Positions 39,618-49,939 of a stretch of 64,000 bases of DNA are shown piece after piece. Source of the stretch: Geminocystis sp. M7585_C2015_104 (GTDB taxonomy: Bacteria > Cyanobacteriota > Cyanobacteriia > Cyanobacteriales > Cyanobacteriaceae); NCBI GenBank assembly GCA_015295805.1, contig DVEF01000108.1, positions 1 to 64,000 on the forward strand, read 5' to 3'. The number at the start of each line of letters is the position of its first letter. The stretch's first letter is position 1. A program made the position numbers and the translations under genes. A model generated the notes under the pieces. That model saw only the letters and a program-made list of their open reading frames with translations, made no database searches and had not been told where the DNA came from.

Positions 39618-40187
39618 TCAGTTGGGGTTATCTAGAGGCACTTTGACAAAGCCAATCTCATATAATTGTTGATAAGACTTCTTGCCCAACTCGCTAGTGG
39701 GGTTTTGAGAGCGTATAATCTGAATCAGAAGGGGTATTGCCAACTCTGGTTTGTTTTGTGCCCTATGTACTAACGCCAGTTGGTAGGTGGATTCGTCTCG
39801 CAAATTAGCGGTTTCTAGAGCGTCTCGTCTCTGTTGTTCCGTGATACGATTGTTTATACCAGAAAAACTCTCTGCCAGTTGGAGATGGAAATTAGATAGC
39901 TGATTGAAGACACGTCTTGCCTGTTGTAATTTTGTTGCCGCTAAGTCATAATTCCCCTTTTTGATTGCCTCTTCTGCCTCCCGCATCAATTTTTTCCCTC
40001 CTTCCAGACTCAGTAGGGTATCTGTGGGGGTGAGAGGGGTTACAATATTCTCCTCCTCCAGATTTATTTGGGGATTTCTGTTAAGGTTTTGACTCATCAG
40101 TGGTTGTGTTTCAGCCAGAGAGGTAGGAATAGACACTAGACTAACTGCCACTCCCACTATTGACGGCAAAATACCATTGAATTTCAT
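39618..40187 (-). CDS. Exported helical-repeat protein of unknown function
   Basis: A 189-residue protein with a signal peptide (SIVGVAVSLVSIPTSLA, cut probably before ETQ). The mature part is helical, with TPR-like stretches (GNYDLAATKLQQARRVFNQL and ESTYQLALVHRAQNKPELAI). It resembles conserved exported cyanobacterial proteins without known function. It lies in a same-strand series with the HAD gene upstream and the BolA gene downstream. Confidence 0.65.
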   Translation of the reverse strand: MKFNGILPSIVGVAVSLVSIPTSLAETQPLMSQNLNRNPQINLEEENIVTPLTPTDTLLSLEGGKKLMREAEEAIKKGNYDLAATKLQQARRVFNQLSNFHLQLAESFSGINNRITEQQRRDALETANLRDESTYQLALVHRAQNKPELAIPLLIQIIRSQNPTSELGKKSYQQLYEIGFVKVPLDNPN

Positions 40188-40247
40188 CAGTGCAAACCAC
40201 TTGAATTAGACTATTTTCCTGCCAAAAAATTCTACAGGATTTTTACA

Positions 40248-41024
40248 TCAAATTTTGTATGCAACAAAGGGGTGTTCAATTATTTTTCTGGCTAGACTGA
40301 TACTAAAAAACTGGTAGCCATGGGGGTTTCCCTTTATGACTTGAAAGGGGAAATCTGGTTCCCCTAGATGGTTTAATACTAATATAGCTTCTTGAAAATC
40401 CTGTCCCTGGCTATACTGACTGACAGTGACAACGGTTTTCAATCCTGCTGCTACTGCTGCTTTTAACCCCTGTTGAGTATCTTCTATGGCAAGACATTCC
40501 CTTGGGGAGAGATTGAGTTTTTCCAAGGCTAACAGGTATATATCTGGAGAAGGCTTTTTGTTGGCTACCATGTCTCCCGCCGCTATCACCTCAAACCATC
40601 CTTTCTCTTCGGGGAAAAGGGTTTCCAACAAGGCTTTGACATTGTCTTCACTGGCGGTGGAAGCCACAGCCAATTTTATCCCCTCATCTTTTGCCTCTCT
40701 TATCAGACGTTTTACTCCTATTCTCAGGGGAAGGGAGTGGTTTTCTAGGATTTGACGATAATAACGATTCTTTAAAGAATGTAACTCTTTTATGAACTCT
40801 TCTAGGGGCTGGTCAGGGGCAAAGGATGGTTGATAATGGGATATATAATGCTTAATTCTCTCCTTGCCACCCCCTATTTCTACGAGACTGCCATATAAAT
40901 CCACATCCCAATGCCATGGCAACCCCTTTTTCGCAAAAGCCAAATTAAATGCCACCCTATGTCCATCTTTTTCTGTTTCTGCTAGTGTACCATCTACGTC
41001 AAAAATCAGTGCCCTTAGACTCAT
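40248..41024 (-). CDS. HAD-family hydrolase, CbbY-like phosphatase
   Basis: A 258-residue HAD phosphatase of subfamily IA. Motif I is FDVDGTLAETE, motif II the Ser/Thr in VASTAS, motif III the Lys in NKKPSPDIY, and motif IV IEDTQQG. The helical cap (HRVAFNLAFAKKGLPWHWD) matches the CbbY type, which removes phosphate from xylulose-1,5-bisphosphate, a Rubisco inhibitor, in phototrophs. Substrate assignment is by resemblance. Confidence 0.88.
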   Translation of the reverse strand: MSLRALIFDVDGTLAETEKDGHRVAFNLAFAKKGLPWHWDVDLYGSLVEIGGGKERIKHYISHYQPSFAPDQPLEEFIKELHSLKNRYYRQILENHSLPLRIGVKRLIREAKDEGIKLAVASTASEDNVKALLETLFPEEKGWFEVIAAGDMVANKKPSPDIYLLALEKLNLSPRECLAIEDTQQGLKAAVAAGLKTVVTVSQYSQGQDFQEAILVLNHLGEPDFPFQVIKGNPHGYQFFSISLARKIIEHPFVAYKI

Positions 41025-41068
41025 ATAAAACCCTTTTCTAAAACCAAGTCACCATTATAATAGGCCAC

Positions 41069-42358
41069 TTACATTCCACATTTAGACTTCTCCCTACGGA
41101 TTTTGGCTTCCAGAGAGGGGGTAACGCCCAATATTGCCTGACTGTATAGGTATTCAAACTCCCTTGCAAAATTGGCGGCTACAACAGAGTTGTAGATAAC
41201 CAAGACTGTTTCATCATTGATATAATTTGCCGCATCGGACCAATTGTGAGAGCCAGTTATTACTATATAATCGTCGATGATAGCGAATTTATGGTGTAAT
41301 TTATCTCCCTTAGCCAGACTAGGTATTCCCACAGTCGTAACGGGGTTTTCCCAAGGATTATTTCCTTTTTCATACTGGCATTTGTTTGGCAAAGCTACTC
41401 CTAGCAAATCTAAACCTTCACTATAATAGCGGTAGGCAAAACCTGGGTCAATTAATGTTCTAATTTTTACCCCTTTGATATGTTGTCTTTCTAGGGTATC
41501 AGCTATTCCTTGATCACTGAACACAAACAGGGCAATATCAATGGAATTGCCTGCTTTTTCCAGTTGACTTGCTATGAAGCCATTACTAGTATATCTCCAA
41601 AAAGTATTGCGGCTGTTGGGGGAAAATTTTGCCAGCACAATGCCAGTACCAATTTTAACCATCCTGTATCCCCTTGCCGGTTTTTTAACCCCAAAAAGAC
41701 TATCTTCCTTGCCTCCGACGCCATCTCCCCACATATAGTTGAATTCCTCTGTGAAAACCTTGGCCAATTCCGGACTATCAATTAATATTAAATGGTTAGC
41801 ATTCCCCCTAGTTTCTGGATTTTCCCCATCCCCATGTATGTCACTGGTGGTAAAATTAGCCGAGCCTGTTATTACTTTTTTCCCATCGATTACCACAAAC
41901 TTATGATGCATTAATCCGCTTCCCTTCGAGCCGTCTTCCCTGTCGTCGATTATGGGGATATTGTTTCTTTTTAAAATAGCTAAACCGTGGTTTTCTGGTA
42001 ATCCTTCAAGAGGAAAATTATAGAGGTTTTCCAAAACTATTCTAACTTTTACTCCTTGTTTTCTTTTTTTTACTATTGCTTCCGCCAATTGGGGGAGATT
42101 AAACTCCTGCACAGCTATATCTATGGAGTATTTAGCAGAATTTACCTCCCTAATCAGCACTGATTCCAAGTCATCTCCGAAACGTTTTAAATTGCGATAT
42201 TTTTCAGTGTATTCTTTACCCCGGGCTTGGTTGTGATTAAAATAGACTTGAATGTATTTATCCTGAGGGGGAGGCAGTGGTTTTACCGGCGGCTGACTAC
42301 AGCCTCCTAGGGAAAAAAAGGTAAATGCTATTGCCAAATAGATAGAATTTTTAAACAT
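41069..42358 (-). CDS. Phospholipase D-like lipoprotein with two HKD motifs
   Basis: A 429-residue protein with a signal ending in a lipobox (FSLGGC near residue 20) and two PLD catalytic motifs: HHKFVVIDGKKVITGSANFT and HHKFAIIDDYIVITGSHNW. Two motifs in one chain make one active site. Family members include phospholipases and nucleases such as Nuc; with a lipid anchor this one should work outside the plasma membrane. Only one base separates it from the UDG-like gene upstream, so the two are probably co-transcribed. Confidence 0.9.
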   Translation of the reverse strand: MFKNSIYLAIAFTFFSLGGCSQPPVKPLPPPQDKYIQVYFNHNQARGKEYTEKYRNLKRFGDDLESVLIREVNSAKYSIDIAVQEFNLPQLAEAIVKKRKQGVKVRIVLENLYNFPLEGLPENHGLAILKRNNIPIIDDREDGSKGSGLMHHKFVVIDGKKVITGSANFTTSDIHGDGENPETRGNANHLILIDSPELAKVFTEEFNYMWGDGVGGKEDSLFGVKKPARGYRMVKIGTGIVLAKFSPNSRNTFWRYTSNGFIASQLEKAGNSIDIALFVFSDQGIADTLERQHIKGVKIRTLIDPGFAYRYYSEGLDLLGVALPNKCQYEKGNNPWENPVTTVGIPSLAKGDKLHHKFAIIDDYIVITGSHNWSDAANYINDETVLVIYNSVVAANFAREFEYLYSQAILGVTPSLEAKIRREKSKCGM

Positions 42359-42359
42359 G

Positions 42360-43043
42360 TTAGAAGGCCAATCTAGAGAGGGTGTTTTCTAGAAGGAGGG
42401 GAAACCGCTGATAGTATTTCTGGTTTAGAGGAGAGGGATGCGGTAACGGGTAGATTGTCACTGGCTTTTGGTGAATATTTCCCTCCTCGTCTTTGGCGGA
42501 GATAGTTAGACTAATACTTTTTTCATAACGAGAATCCCCCTGATTCCAAAAAGCATCAAATTCCTCCTTGAAAGTAGCATATTCTTGAAACCATTTAAAA
42601 GCCTCAGTGCCTAGAGTAATTATCTGATTTCCCCGCCAAAATATCACCAACAACTGCTCTATAAATGGTCGAAATCTCTGTTTTACCTTCAGACTATATG
42701 CCTTGTTTTCTGGGGGCTTATAAGGTACAGTGTTGGTTAAGATAACATGGTTTTTGATGGAGGACAATTCCTCTTCGTTTTGTGGTTTTCTCTTATACAA
42801 TGCCTTAAAGAAACCTCTTCTTACCATGCTACCTGCGGCGCCAATCAGAGGCTGTCCCGTTCTGACTTCATCTCGGCCTAAATCCCTCCCAAAAAAACAA
42901 ATAGTACTCCTTAAATTGCCAAAGTATAGTATGGGCTCAGTTGGGTTTTTATTGTACTCCCGATAAGTGGCAAGGTCAATGGGAAATTCCTCTCTCTCTG
43001 CCTCCTCCTTAATTCGTTTTATTAGCCATTCTATCGTGCACAT
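42360..43043 (-). CDS. Uracil-DNA glycosylase superfamily protein
   Basis: A 227-residue protein with the superfamily pattern. GRDLGRDEVRTGQPLIGAAG corresponds to the uracil-binding loop, LTNTVPYKPPENKAY follows, and PLPHPSPLNQKYY corresponds to the DNA-intercalation loop with its His. It probably removes uracil or other damaged bases, or is a relative with a changed activity. It is placed 1 base before the PLD lipoprotein gene; an intracellular DNA-repair enzyme next to an exported PLD protein is an odd pair. Confidence 0.82.
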   Translation of the reverse strand: MCTIEWLIKRIKEEAEREEFPIDLATYREYNKNPTEPILYFGNLRSTICFFGRDLGRDEVRTGQPLIGAAGSMVRRGFFKALYKRKPQNEEELSSIKNHVILTNTVPYKPPENKAYSLKVKQRFRPFIEQLLVIFWRGNQIITLGTEAFKWFQEYATFKEEFDAFWNQGDSRYEKSISLTISAKDEEGNIHQKPVTIYPLPHPSPLNQKYYQRFPLLLENTLSRLAF

Positions 43044-43220
43044 TTCTTGCTATTTCACGCCATTTTATACTATCTTAAGGCAATTATTACCATTGTCTAA
43101 AAAGTAATGCTAGTACAATTCTAACAGAAAAATAGAATATTATAAAAAAATGCGGGGATTTATAAGAAAAGAATAGGCAGAGAATAGGGTCACCAAAAAA
43201 TAGACCGTAGGGGAGAAAAA

Positions 43221-43901
43221 CTAGTTAACTAAAGCCTCAAATAAAGCCTTACCATCGGTAAAACCGAGGAGAATATCACTAGCCCTTTCAGGATGAGGCA
43301 TCATGCCCAACACATTTCCCTGTTTGTTGGTGATACCGGCAATATTATGAAGGGAACCATTAGGATTATATTGGGGGGAAGTGTCCCCATTTTGACTACA
43401 ATATCTAAAGAGAATTTGACCATTGTCTTCCAACTGTTTGAGGGTATCCTCATCAGCATAATAATTGCCCTCTCCATGGGCAATGGGCAAGCAAATTACC
43501 TGGTGTGGCTGATAGTTTTTCGTCCAGATGAAACGATTGTGTTCCACTCTAACATACACCTGGTCACAAATAAAGTGTAAATCCCGATTGCGAATCAGTG
43601 CCCCAGGTAACAAACCAGCCTCGGTGAGAATCTGAAAACCATTACAAATGCCTAAAACATACTTGCCAGCGGCCACGTGTTGTATAATACTCCTCATGAC
43701 GGGGGAGAAGCGTGCTACGGCTCCACAACGAAGGTAGTCTCCATAACTAAAGCCACCGGGGAGGATAATCACATCCAAGTCGTCGATGTCGGTATCCTGA
43801 TGCCACACCATACGGGTGGGTTGTCCGAGTAGGCCCCGTGTTACCATAGCTACGTCGCGATCGCAATTAGACCCAGGAAAGACTACAATGCCAAATTTCA
43901 T
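43221..43901 (-). CDS. purQ: Phosphoribosylformylglycinamidine synthase, glutaminase subunit
   Basis: Supplies ammonia from glutamine to PurL in the fourth step of purine synthesis. The 226-residue protein shows FPGSNCDRD at the start, the nucleophile Cys in GICNGFQIL, and the His-Glu pair in PHPERASD. purS lies 12 bases upstream on the same strand; purL is not in the window. A HIP1 octamer lies at 43857-43864, near the start of the gene. Confidence 0.96.
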   Translation of the reverse strand: MKFGIVVFPGSNCDRDVAMVTRGLLGQPTRMVWHQDTDIDDLDVIILPGGFSYGDYLRCGAVARFSPVMRSIIQHVAAGKYVLGICNGFQILTEAGLLPGALIRNRDLHFICDQVYVRVEHNRFIWTKNYQPHQVICLPIAHGEGNYYADEDTLKQLEDNGQILFRYCSQNGDTSPQYNPNGSLHNIAGITNKQGNVLGMMPHPERASDILLGFTDGKALFEALVN

Positions 43902-43913
43902 GACTTCCAGCCT

Positions 43914-44171
43914 CTATAGGGGTGTAAACTCGAAACGGTAGTTTTCAATGACAGGGTTAGCCAATAGTTGCTGACACATCTGATGTAGTTGTTTATCTGC
44001 TTCTTCAGCGTCTTTGGCAGTCAAAACCAATTCAATGTATTTACCAATACGGACATTTTCCACCCCCTGATAACCCAGTTGATGCAAACCCGCTTCTATG
44101 GCAACACCGGCGGTATCCAAAACAGATGGTCGTAAAGTAATATAAATACGCGACTGGAACTTTTGAGTCAT
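43914..44171 (-). CDS. purS: Phosphoribosylformylglycinamidine synthase, PurS subunit
   Basis: The small third subunit of the Bacillus-type PurLQS complex, which passes ammonia from PurQ to PurL. The 85-residue protein shows YITLRPSVLDTAGVAIEAGL, VRIGKYIEL and LANPVIENYRFEF. It forms an operon with purQ. Confidence 0.95.
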   Translation of the reverse strand: MTQKFQSRIYITLRPSVLDTAGVAIEAGLHQLGYQGVENVRIGKYIELVLTAKDAEEADKQLHQMCQQLLANPVIENYRFEFTPL

Positions 44172-44343
44172 AAAGCGAGTGTGACCGATTAAACACTGTT
44201 TATTTTAGCGGATGGGGACAAAAAGACAATATCTCCCAATGGCAGACCCATGGAGGAAAATAGATGAAAATAATGGGGAATTGCTATTCTATAAGAAGAG
44301 GAGGTGAAACAGGAAAGAGCTAATCCACCACAAAGGAGGAAAA

Positions 44344-44784
44344 ATGAGCAAAACAAAGGATAACCAACAAAACACCATGGCAAATACTTCTCTGACAGCC
44401 ACAACATTCCACCCCCATAAGTCAGAAATCCAAGTCACCGAAACTCGTCCATGGGGCAGTTTTACCGTCTTAGAAGAAGGCCCTGGCTATAAGATTAAAC
44501 GCATTGAGGTTAATCCCGGCCACCGTCTCAGCCTACAGATGCACTACCATCGTAGTGAGCATTGGATAGTAGTATCAGGCACAGCAAAAGTAATATGTGG
44601 AGACGAAGAGAAGATAATAGGGCCAAATCAATCAACATATGTGCCTCCTTGTACTCCCCACCGATTGGAAAACCCAGGGGTGATAAAACTAGTAATAATT
44701 GAAGTGCAAAACGGGGAATACCTAGGAGAAGATGACATAGTCCGTTTACAAGATGACTACGCCCGTCCACAAAGAGAAACTTGA
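44344..44784 (+). CDS. Phosphomannose-isomerase type II-like cupin protein
   Basis: A 146-residue single-domain cupin corresponding to the isomerase part of type II mannose-6-phosphate isomerases. Its motifs are RPWGSFTVLEEGPGYKIKRI, the metal-binding LQMHYHRSEHWIVVSG, and IPPxTPHRLENPG-like PPCTPHRLENPG. It probably interconverts mannose-6-phosphate and fructose-6-phosphate for GDP-mannose. The second ATG at 44377 is an alternative start. A purine-rich ribosome site (AAGGAGGAAAA) stands before 44344 and favours it. Confidence 0.88.
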   Translation: MSKTKDNQQNTMANTSLTATTFHPHKSEIQVTETRPWGSFTVLEEGPGYKIKRIEVNPGHRLSLQMHYHRSEHWIVVSGTAKVICGDEEKIIGPNQSTYVPPCTPHRLENPGVIKLVIIEVQNGEYLGEDDIVRLQDDYARPQRET

Positions 44785-44826
44785 CAACAACGGGCAAATA
44801 GAGAGAAAATAATTCCTATAGTCTAA

Positions 44827-44900
44827 CCCGCAACGGCATACCCCTGTAGGCTTCCAGCCTCCAAAAGAAGGCAAGCCTATTGACGTAGGCCCCATGCGGG
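44827..44900 (+). promoter_or_regulatory. Nested inverted repeats upstream of the IscA-like gene (possible RNA leader)
   Basis: CCCGCA (44827-44832) pairs with TGCGGG (44895-44900). Inside it TAGGCTT (44847-44853) pairs with AAGCCTA (44873-44879), and GCC/GGC can close an A-rich loop. The structure ends 12 bases before the ATG and would enclose no ribosome site itself, but could affect its access. Neither a T-run nor a known riboswitch core was recognised. Confidence 0.4.
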
Positions 44901-44912
44901 CTTGTGATTTTA

Positions 44913-45299
44913 ATGGCCGGCCCCAATCCTCAACCCCCCATGGTTAACATAACACAAAGGGCACTAGCAGAATTAAAAAGACTAAAAAGTAGTCAGCTAA
45001 ACCAAGAAAAGCCATATCTGAGGGTGGAACTGGTAAAGGGTGGTTGTCTGGACTACATTTACAATTTAAGGTTTGACTCCCACATAAAAGACTCAGATGT
45101 AACCCTAACCCACCCCTCGGGAATAACCATCGTTACTGACTATGACAGTTACCCCCACGTGGAAGGGCTAACAATAGACTACCTGGAAGACTTAATGGGG
45201 GGCTCGTTTCAATTTAAGGGTGTTACTATGGCACGACAATGTACCTGTGGACTGTCATTCTGTCTGGAAAACGGGACTGGAACCACGGAAAAATCCTAA
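44913..45299 (+). CDS. Iron-sulfur assembly scaffold/carrier, IscA/SufA family
   Basis: A 128-residue A-type carrier protein. The three cluster-binding Cys positions are present: GGCLDYIYNLRFD (first Cys at about residue 45) and a C-terminal pair in MARQCTCGLSF. The usual form is TCGCGSSF, so the spacing is kept but the context differs, and an additional Cys follows (SFC). It hands clusters to target proteins. The start is the ATG at 44913; a GTG at 44904 is in frame. It lies 129 bases before rpsL. Confidence 0.87.
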   Translation: MAGPNPQPPMVNITQRALAELKRLKSSQLNQEKPYLRVELVKGGCLDYIYNLRFDSHIKDSDVTLTHPSGITIVTDYDSYPHVEGLTIDYLEDLMGGSFQFKGVTMARQCTCGLSFCLENGTGTTEKS

Positions 45300-45318
45300 A
45301 GGGCGAGAAAAAGAACTG

Positions 45319-45348
45319 TTGACAAGCCTTCCGGAAATAGGATATGAT
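45319..45348 (+). promoter_or_regulatory. Strong candidate promoter of the str operon
   Basis: TTGACA (45319-45324) and TATGAT (45343-45348) with an 18-base spacer, 80 bases before the rpsL start. Both boxes are near the sigma-70 consensus, as expected for ribosomal protein genes. Confidence 0.7.
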
Positions 45349-45428
45349 AGGGGATTGTCACTGGTAGCATTATACTAGGGGCAGGATATATTCGTATATA
45401 CGGAAGGCAGTAGAAAAAAAATCGTCTC

Positions 45429-45803
45429 ATGCCAACAATACAACAACTAATACGCCAAGAGCGTATAAGGGTAAAGAGAAAAACAAAATCACCGGCACTA
45501 AAGGGATGTCCCCAACGTAGAGGTGTTTGCACCAGAGTATACACCACAACGCCCAAAAAACCGAACTCAGCCCTGAGAAAAGTGGCAAGGGTGCGTCTAA
45601 CCTCGGGATTCGAGGTGACGGCATACATCCCGGGGATAGGACATAACCTACAAGAACACTCGGTAGTATTGATAAGAGGGGGAAGGGTAAAAGATTTGCC
45701 CGGTGTAAGATACCACATTATTAGGGGAACCCTCGATGCTACCGGGGTAAAGGACAGAAAACAAGGACGTTCTAAATACGGGACAAAACGTCCTAAGTCC
45801 TAA
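45429..45803 (+). CDS. rpsL: 30S ribosomal protein S12
   Basis: A 124-residue decoding-centre protein, first gene of the str operon. The two lysines linked to streptomycin resistance mutations are in their normal state ([12 protein letters not shown] and [12 protein letters not shown]), so a streptomycin-sensitive form is predicted. No clear Shine-Dalgarno sequence precedes the ATG. Confidence 0.98.
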   Translation: MPTIQQLIRQERIRVKRKTKSPALKGCPQRRGVCTRVYTTTPKKPNSALRKVARVRLTSGFEVTAYIPGIGHNLQEHSVVLIRGGRVKDLPGVRYHIIRGTLDATGVKDRKQGRSKYGTKRPKS

Positions 45804-45868
45804 ACAATCAAAGATAAACAAGAGCTTTCCATGGCAATATAGCAATAGGGAGGAAGAGGTAAAGGTTA

Positions 45869-46339
45869 ATGTCTCGCAGAAAAAGAGCTAAACCAAGAGA
45901 AGTGCCACCAGATCCGGTATACAACAGCCGCTTGGTAAGCATGGCTATAACCCGGATTATGAAAGACGGAAAAAAATCCCTGGCATCCAGAATCCTCTAC
46001 GATGCCTTTAAGCTCATATCCGAAAGAACTGGTGGCGACCCGGTAGAATTGTTTGAGAAAGCAGTCAAAAACGTCACCCCCCTTGTGGAAGTAAAGGCAA
46101 GAAGAGTGGGGGGCGCTACATACCAAGTACCAGTAGAAGTGCGTCCAGAAAGAGGGGTAAGTCTAGCCCTCCGTTGGATAGTCCAGTTTGCCAGGAAAAG
46201 AAGCGGCAAAACCATGTCCATGAAATTGGCCAATGAAATAATGGATGCCGCCAATGAAACAGGAGGGGCAATTAAGAAGAAAGAAGAAACCCATAAAATG
46301 GCTGAGGCCAACAAGGCTTTTGCCCACTACCGCTATTAA
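45869..46339 (+). CDS. rpsG: 30S ribosomal protein S7
   Basis: A 156-residue 16S rRNA-binding protein that starts assembly of the 30S head. Typical sequence: [42 protein letters not shown] and NKAFAHYRY. It has a ribosome site (GGAAGAGGTAAAGG) and is placed 65 bases after rpsL. Confidence 0.98.
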   Translation: MSRRKRAKPREVPPDPVYNSRLVSMAITRIMKDGKKSLASRILYDAFKLISERTGGDPVELFEKAVKNVTPLVEVKARRVGGATYQVPVEVRPERGVSLALRWIVQFARKRSGKTMSMKLANEIMDAANETGGAIKKKEETHKMAEANKAFAHYRY

Positions 46340-46480
46340 GGCCATTAACCATTTTAACTATCAAGGAAGGCCGTGGCCTAAACCATTATCTAGTTCTACC
46401 AGTTGCCCCCCTTTTTGTGTGTAAAGAAAAGTGTAGAATTGTAATGGAAGCATAAGTGGATTCGCTCATAGGAGGTAGTT

Positions 46481-48556
46481 GTGGCTCGTACAGTCCCCCT
46501 GTCGAAAGTCCGTAATATAGGCATAGCCGCTCACATAGACGCGGGCAAGACAACGACAACAGAAAGAATACTCTTTTACTCCGGCGTAGTCCACAAAATG
46601 GGGGAAGTCCACGAGGGAACCACTGTAACCGACTGGATGGAACAAGAGCGGGAAAGGGGAATCACCATCACCGCCGCGGCTATCAGTACTAGCTGGCGTG
46701 GACACAAAATCAACATCATAGATACCCCAGGACACGTGGATTTCACCATTGAGGTGGAGCGCTCGATGCGAGTGCTAGACGGGGTGATCGCTGTATTCTG
46801 TTCTGTAGGGGGAGTACAACCTCAATCGGAAACGGTATGGCGACAAGCCGATCGTTACCGGGTGCCCCGTATTGCCTTCGTCAACAAGATGGACCGCACG
46901 GGCGCTAACTTCTACAAGGTATACCAGCAAATCAAAGAGCGGCTAAGAGCACCAGCTGTACCCATCCAAATACCTCTGGGCAGTGAAGATAATTTCCACG
47001 GCGTAGTGGATTTAGTTATACAAAAAGCTTACATATACAAAGACGACCTAGGGAAAGACATAGAGGTAACAGAAATACCGGAGGATTACAAAGATAAAGC
47101 GGCGGAATACCGCAATATCCTGTTGGAAGCCGTCGCTGAGTTGGATGAGCAGTTGTTGGAGAAATACCTAGCAGAAGAAGAAATCACCCCAGAGGAACTC
47201 AAGGCTGTCATCCGCAAAGGCACCATCGCCGGCCAACTAGTGCCAATGCTCTGCGGCTCGGCCTTCAAAAACAAGGGCATTCAGCTACTTCTAGATGCGG
47301 TGGTAGACTACCTGCCAGCCCCAGATGAAGTAGCAGATATTAAAGGGGTACTACCAGATGGAACAGAGGCAACCCGTCGTTCCAGTGACGACGAGCCCTT
47401 CTCCGCTCTGGCATTCAAGATAGCCGCTGACCCCTTTGGCCGTCTCACCTTCCTGCGAGTGTACTCCGGTGTACTAACTAAGGGCTCCTATGTGTACAAC
47501 TCCACCAAGAACATCAAAGAAAGGGTATCCAGACTCATAGTACTCAAAGCCAATGAGCGCATTGAGGTGGACGAGTTACGAGCCGGAGATTTGGGGGCAG
47601 CCATTGGCCTGAAGAAAACTACCACCGGTGACACCCTCTGCGACGAAGAACACCCCATTATCCTAGAATCCCTTTACATCCCCGAACCGGTTATCTCCGT
47701 GGCGGTGGAACCAAAAACCGTCCAAGATATGGACAAGCTGTCCAAAGCCCTTCAGTGTCTCGCCGATGAGGACCCCACCTTCAGGGTTAAGGTGGATCCA
47801 GAAACTAACCAAACTGTGATCGCTGGGATGGGTGAACTACACCTGGAAATCCTGGTAGATCGCATGTTGCGGGAGTATAAGGTAGAAGCCAATGTGGGAC
47901 AACCACAGGTGGCATACCGAGAAAGCATCCGCAAAAAAGCAAGCGCTGAGGGCAAATTCATCCGTCAAAGTGGTGGTAAAGGTCAATATGGTCACGTGGT
48001 AATCGAGATCGAACCCGCAGAAAGGGGCAGCGGTTTACAGTTCGTCTCTCAAATCGTGGGTGGGGTAATACCTAAGGAGTTCATCCCCGCTGTGGAACAG
48101 GGAGTAAGAGAAGCCTGTGAATCAGGGGTCATCGCCGGCTACCCGGTAATCGATCTTAAGGTGACCCTGTTGGATGGCTCCTACCACGAGGTGGACTCCT
48201 CGGAAATGGCCTTCAAAATCGCCGGTTCCATCGCCATCCGAGAAGCCGTCCAAAAGGCCGATCCGGTACTCCTCGAACCCATGATGAAAGTGGAAGTAGA
48301 AGTGCCGGAAAATTACCTGGGCGATGTAATGGGGGACCTTAACTCCCGTCGTGGCCTCATCGAAGGCATGACCACCGAAAACGGCATCGCTAAGGTAACC
48401 GCTATAGTGCCCCTAGAAACCATGTTTGGATATGCCACCGATATCCGCTCTATGACCCAAGGGCGTGGCATATTCACCATGGAATTCAGCCACTATGCCG
48501 AAGTCCCCGGCAATGTCGCTAACAATATCATTGCGAAAAGTAAAGGAATTCTATAA
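46481..48556 (+). CDS. fusA: Elongation factor G
   Basis: GTPase that moves tRNAs and mRNA on the ribosome. The 691-residue protein has the G motifs [23 protein letters not shown] and NKMDRTGA, and the domain IV-V signatures [10 protein letters not shown] and [16 protein letters not shown]. Translation starts at a GTG (46481) behind a very good ribosome site, AGGAGGTAGTT. It is in the str operon between rpsG and tuf. Confidence 0.98.
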   Translation: MARTVPLSKVRNIGIAAHIDAGKTTTTERILFYSGVVHKMGEVHEGTTVTDWMEQERERGITITAAAISTSWRGHKINIIDTPGHVDFTIEVERSMRVLDGVIAVFCSVGGVQPQSETVWRQADRYRVPRIAFVNKMDRTGANFYKVYQQIKERLRAPAVPIQIPLGSEDNFHGVVDLVIQKAYIYKDDLGKDIEVTEIPEDYKDKAAEYRNILLEAVAELDEQLLEKYLAEEEITPEELKAVIRKGTIAGQLVPMLCGSAFKNKGIQLLLDAVVDYLPAPDEVADIKGVLPDGTEATRRSSDDEPFSALAFKIAADPFGRLTFLRVYSGVLTKGSYVYNSTKNIKERVSRLIVLKANERIEVDELRAGDLGAAIGLKKTTTGDTLCDEEHPIILESLYIPEPVISVAVEPKTVQDMDKLSKALQCLADEDPTFRVKVDPETNQTVIAGMGELHLEILVDRMLREYKVEANVGQPQVAYRESIRKKASAEGKFIRQSGGKGQYGHVVIEIEPAERGSGLQFVSQIVGGVIPKEFIPAVEQGVREACESGVIAGYPVIDLKVTLLDGSYHEVDSSEMAFKIAGSIAIREAVQKADPVLLEPMMKVEVEVPENYLGDVMGDLNSRRGLIEGMTTENGIAKVTAIVPLETMFGYATDIRSMTQGRGIFTMEFSHYAEVPGNVANNIIAKSKGIL

Positions 48557-48594
48557 ATTAGTTAATTAGCCAAAAATAGGGAAACACAGCAAAA

Positions 48595-49824
48595 ATGGCA
48601 CGGGAAAAATTTGAAAGAAAGAAACCACACGTAAACGTCGGTACTATCGGTCACGTTGACCACGGCAAGACTACCCTGACTGCGGCTATCACCATGGTAT
48701 TGGCCGCTCAAGGTCGTGCTAAGGCCAAAAGATACGACGAAATTGATGCCGCTCCCGAAGAAAGAGCACGGGGTATTACCATTAACACCGCCCACGTAGA
48801 GTACGAAACCGAAAAACGTCACTATGCCCACGTAGACTGCCCTGGACACGCTGACTACGTGAAAAACATGATCACCGGTGCCGCTCAGATGGACGGTGCT
48901 ATCCTGGTGGTATCCGCCGCTGACGGCCCTATGCCCCAAACCAGGGAACACATCCTTCTGGCTAGACAAGTGGGCGTTCCCAACCTTGTAGTATTCTTGA
49001 ACAAGGAAGACCAAGTAGACGACCCCGAGTTGGTGGAACTGGTGGAAATGGAAGTCCGTGACTTGTTGAATCAATACGGCTTCCCGGGGGATGAAGTACC
49101 CGTCATCAAGGGGTCTGCCCTCAAGGCTTTGGAACACATGACTGCTAACCCCAGCACCCAAAGGGGGGAAAATGAGTGGGTAGACAAGATCTACGAATTG
49201 ATGGACGCCGTGGACGAATACATCCCCACTCCTCAGCGTGACGTGGATAAGCCCTTCTTGATGGCAGTAGAAGACGTCTTCTCCATCACCGGTCGTGGAA
49301 CCGTTGCCACCGGCCGTATTGAAAGGGGCAGGGTCAAAGTGGGCGACACCGTGGAAATCGTCGGCCTCGGCGAAACTCGTACTACTACTGTAACCGGGGT
49401 AGAAATGTTCCAGAAAACCCTGGACGAGGGCATTGCCGGCGACAACGTGGGTGTACTGCTGCGGGGTATTCAGAAAAATGAAATTGAGCGGGGCATGGTA
49501 TTGGCCAAACCCGGCACTATCACCCCTCACACCAAGTTTGAAGCCGAGGTGTATGTTCTAAAAAAAGAAGAGGGTGGCCGTCACACCCCCTTCTTCACCG
49601 GCTATCGCCCCCAATTTTATGTTCGTACAACGGATGTAACCGGTACTATTACAGACTTCACCGCCGACGACGGCAGCAAACCAGAAATGGTAATGCCTGG
49701 CGATCGCATCAGAATGACTGTAGAGTTGATAAGCCCCATCGCCATCGAGCAGGGGATGCGTTTCGCTATCCGTGAAGGGGGTCGTACCATCGGCGCCGGC
49801 GCCGTTTCTAAAATTATCGAGTAG
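48595..49824 (+). CDS. tuf: Elongation factor Tu
   Basis: Delivers aminoacyl-tRNA to the ribosome. The 409-residue protein shows [39 protein letters not shown] and the C-terminal [11 protein letters not shown]. Strong codon bias, with higher GC than neighbours, fits high expression and produces a long false frame on the opposite strand. It is 38 bases after fusA. A HIP1 octamer is at 49700-49707. Confidence 0.98.
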   Translation: MAREKFERKKPHVNVGTIGHVDHGKTTLTAAITMVLAAQGRAKAKRYDEIDAAPEERARGITINTAHVEYETEKRHYAHVDCPGHADYVKNMITGAAQMDGAILVVSAADGPMPQTREHILLARQVGVPNLVVFLNKEDQVDDPELVELVEMEVRDLLNQYGFPGDEVPVIKGSALKALEHMTANPSTQRGENEWVDKIYELMDAVDEYIPTPQRDVDKPFLMAVEDVFSITGRGTVATGRIERGRVKVGDTVEIVGLGETRTTTVTGVEMFQKTLDEGIAGDNVGVLLRGIQKNEIERGMVLAKPGTITPHTKFEAEVYVLKKEEGGRHTPFFTGYRPQFYVRTTDVTGTITDFTADDGSKPEMVMPGDRIRMTVELISPIAIEQGMRFAIREGGRTIGAGAVSKIIE

Positions 49825-49841
49825 TTGACTTTATAAACTAC

Positions 49842-49876
49842 AGGGCGTGCCTATCATCCCCGTGCGCCCTTTTTTC
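49842..49876 (+). terminator. Intrinsic terminator after tuf
   Basis: AGGGCG (49842-49847) pairs with CGCCCT (49865-49870), followed by a T-rich run to 49880. It lies between tuf and rpsJ, so rpsJ probably depends on partial readthrough or its own promoter. Confidence 0.65.
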
Positions 49877-49939
49877 TTCTATTGTTTTCCCTCCATTTTT
49901 CCATCGCACCTTGACAATTAAAAACAAAGGAGTGTTACT

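Noticed and set aside
48562-49530. 322-codon open frame antisense to tuf
   Set aside because: Product of the strong codon bias of tuf; His/Val/Phe-rich sequence without family features.
20833-49707. HIP1 octamers as a special cluster
   Set aside because: Only three copies (20833, 43857, 49700), all inside genes; fewer than in HIP1-rich cyanobacteria and without arrangement.
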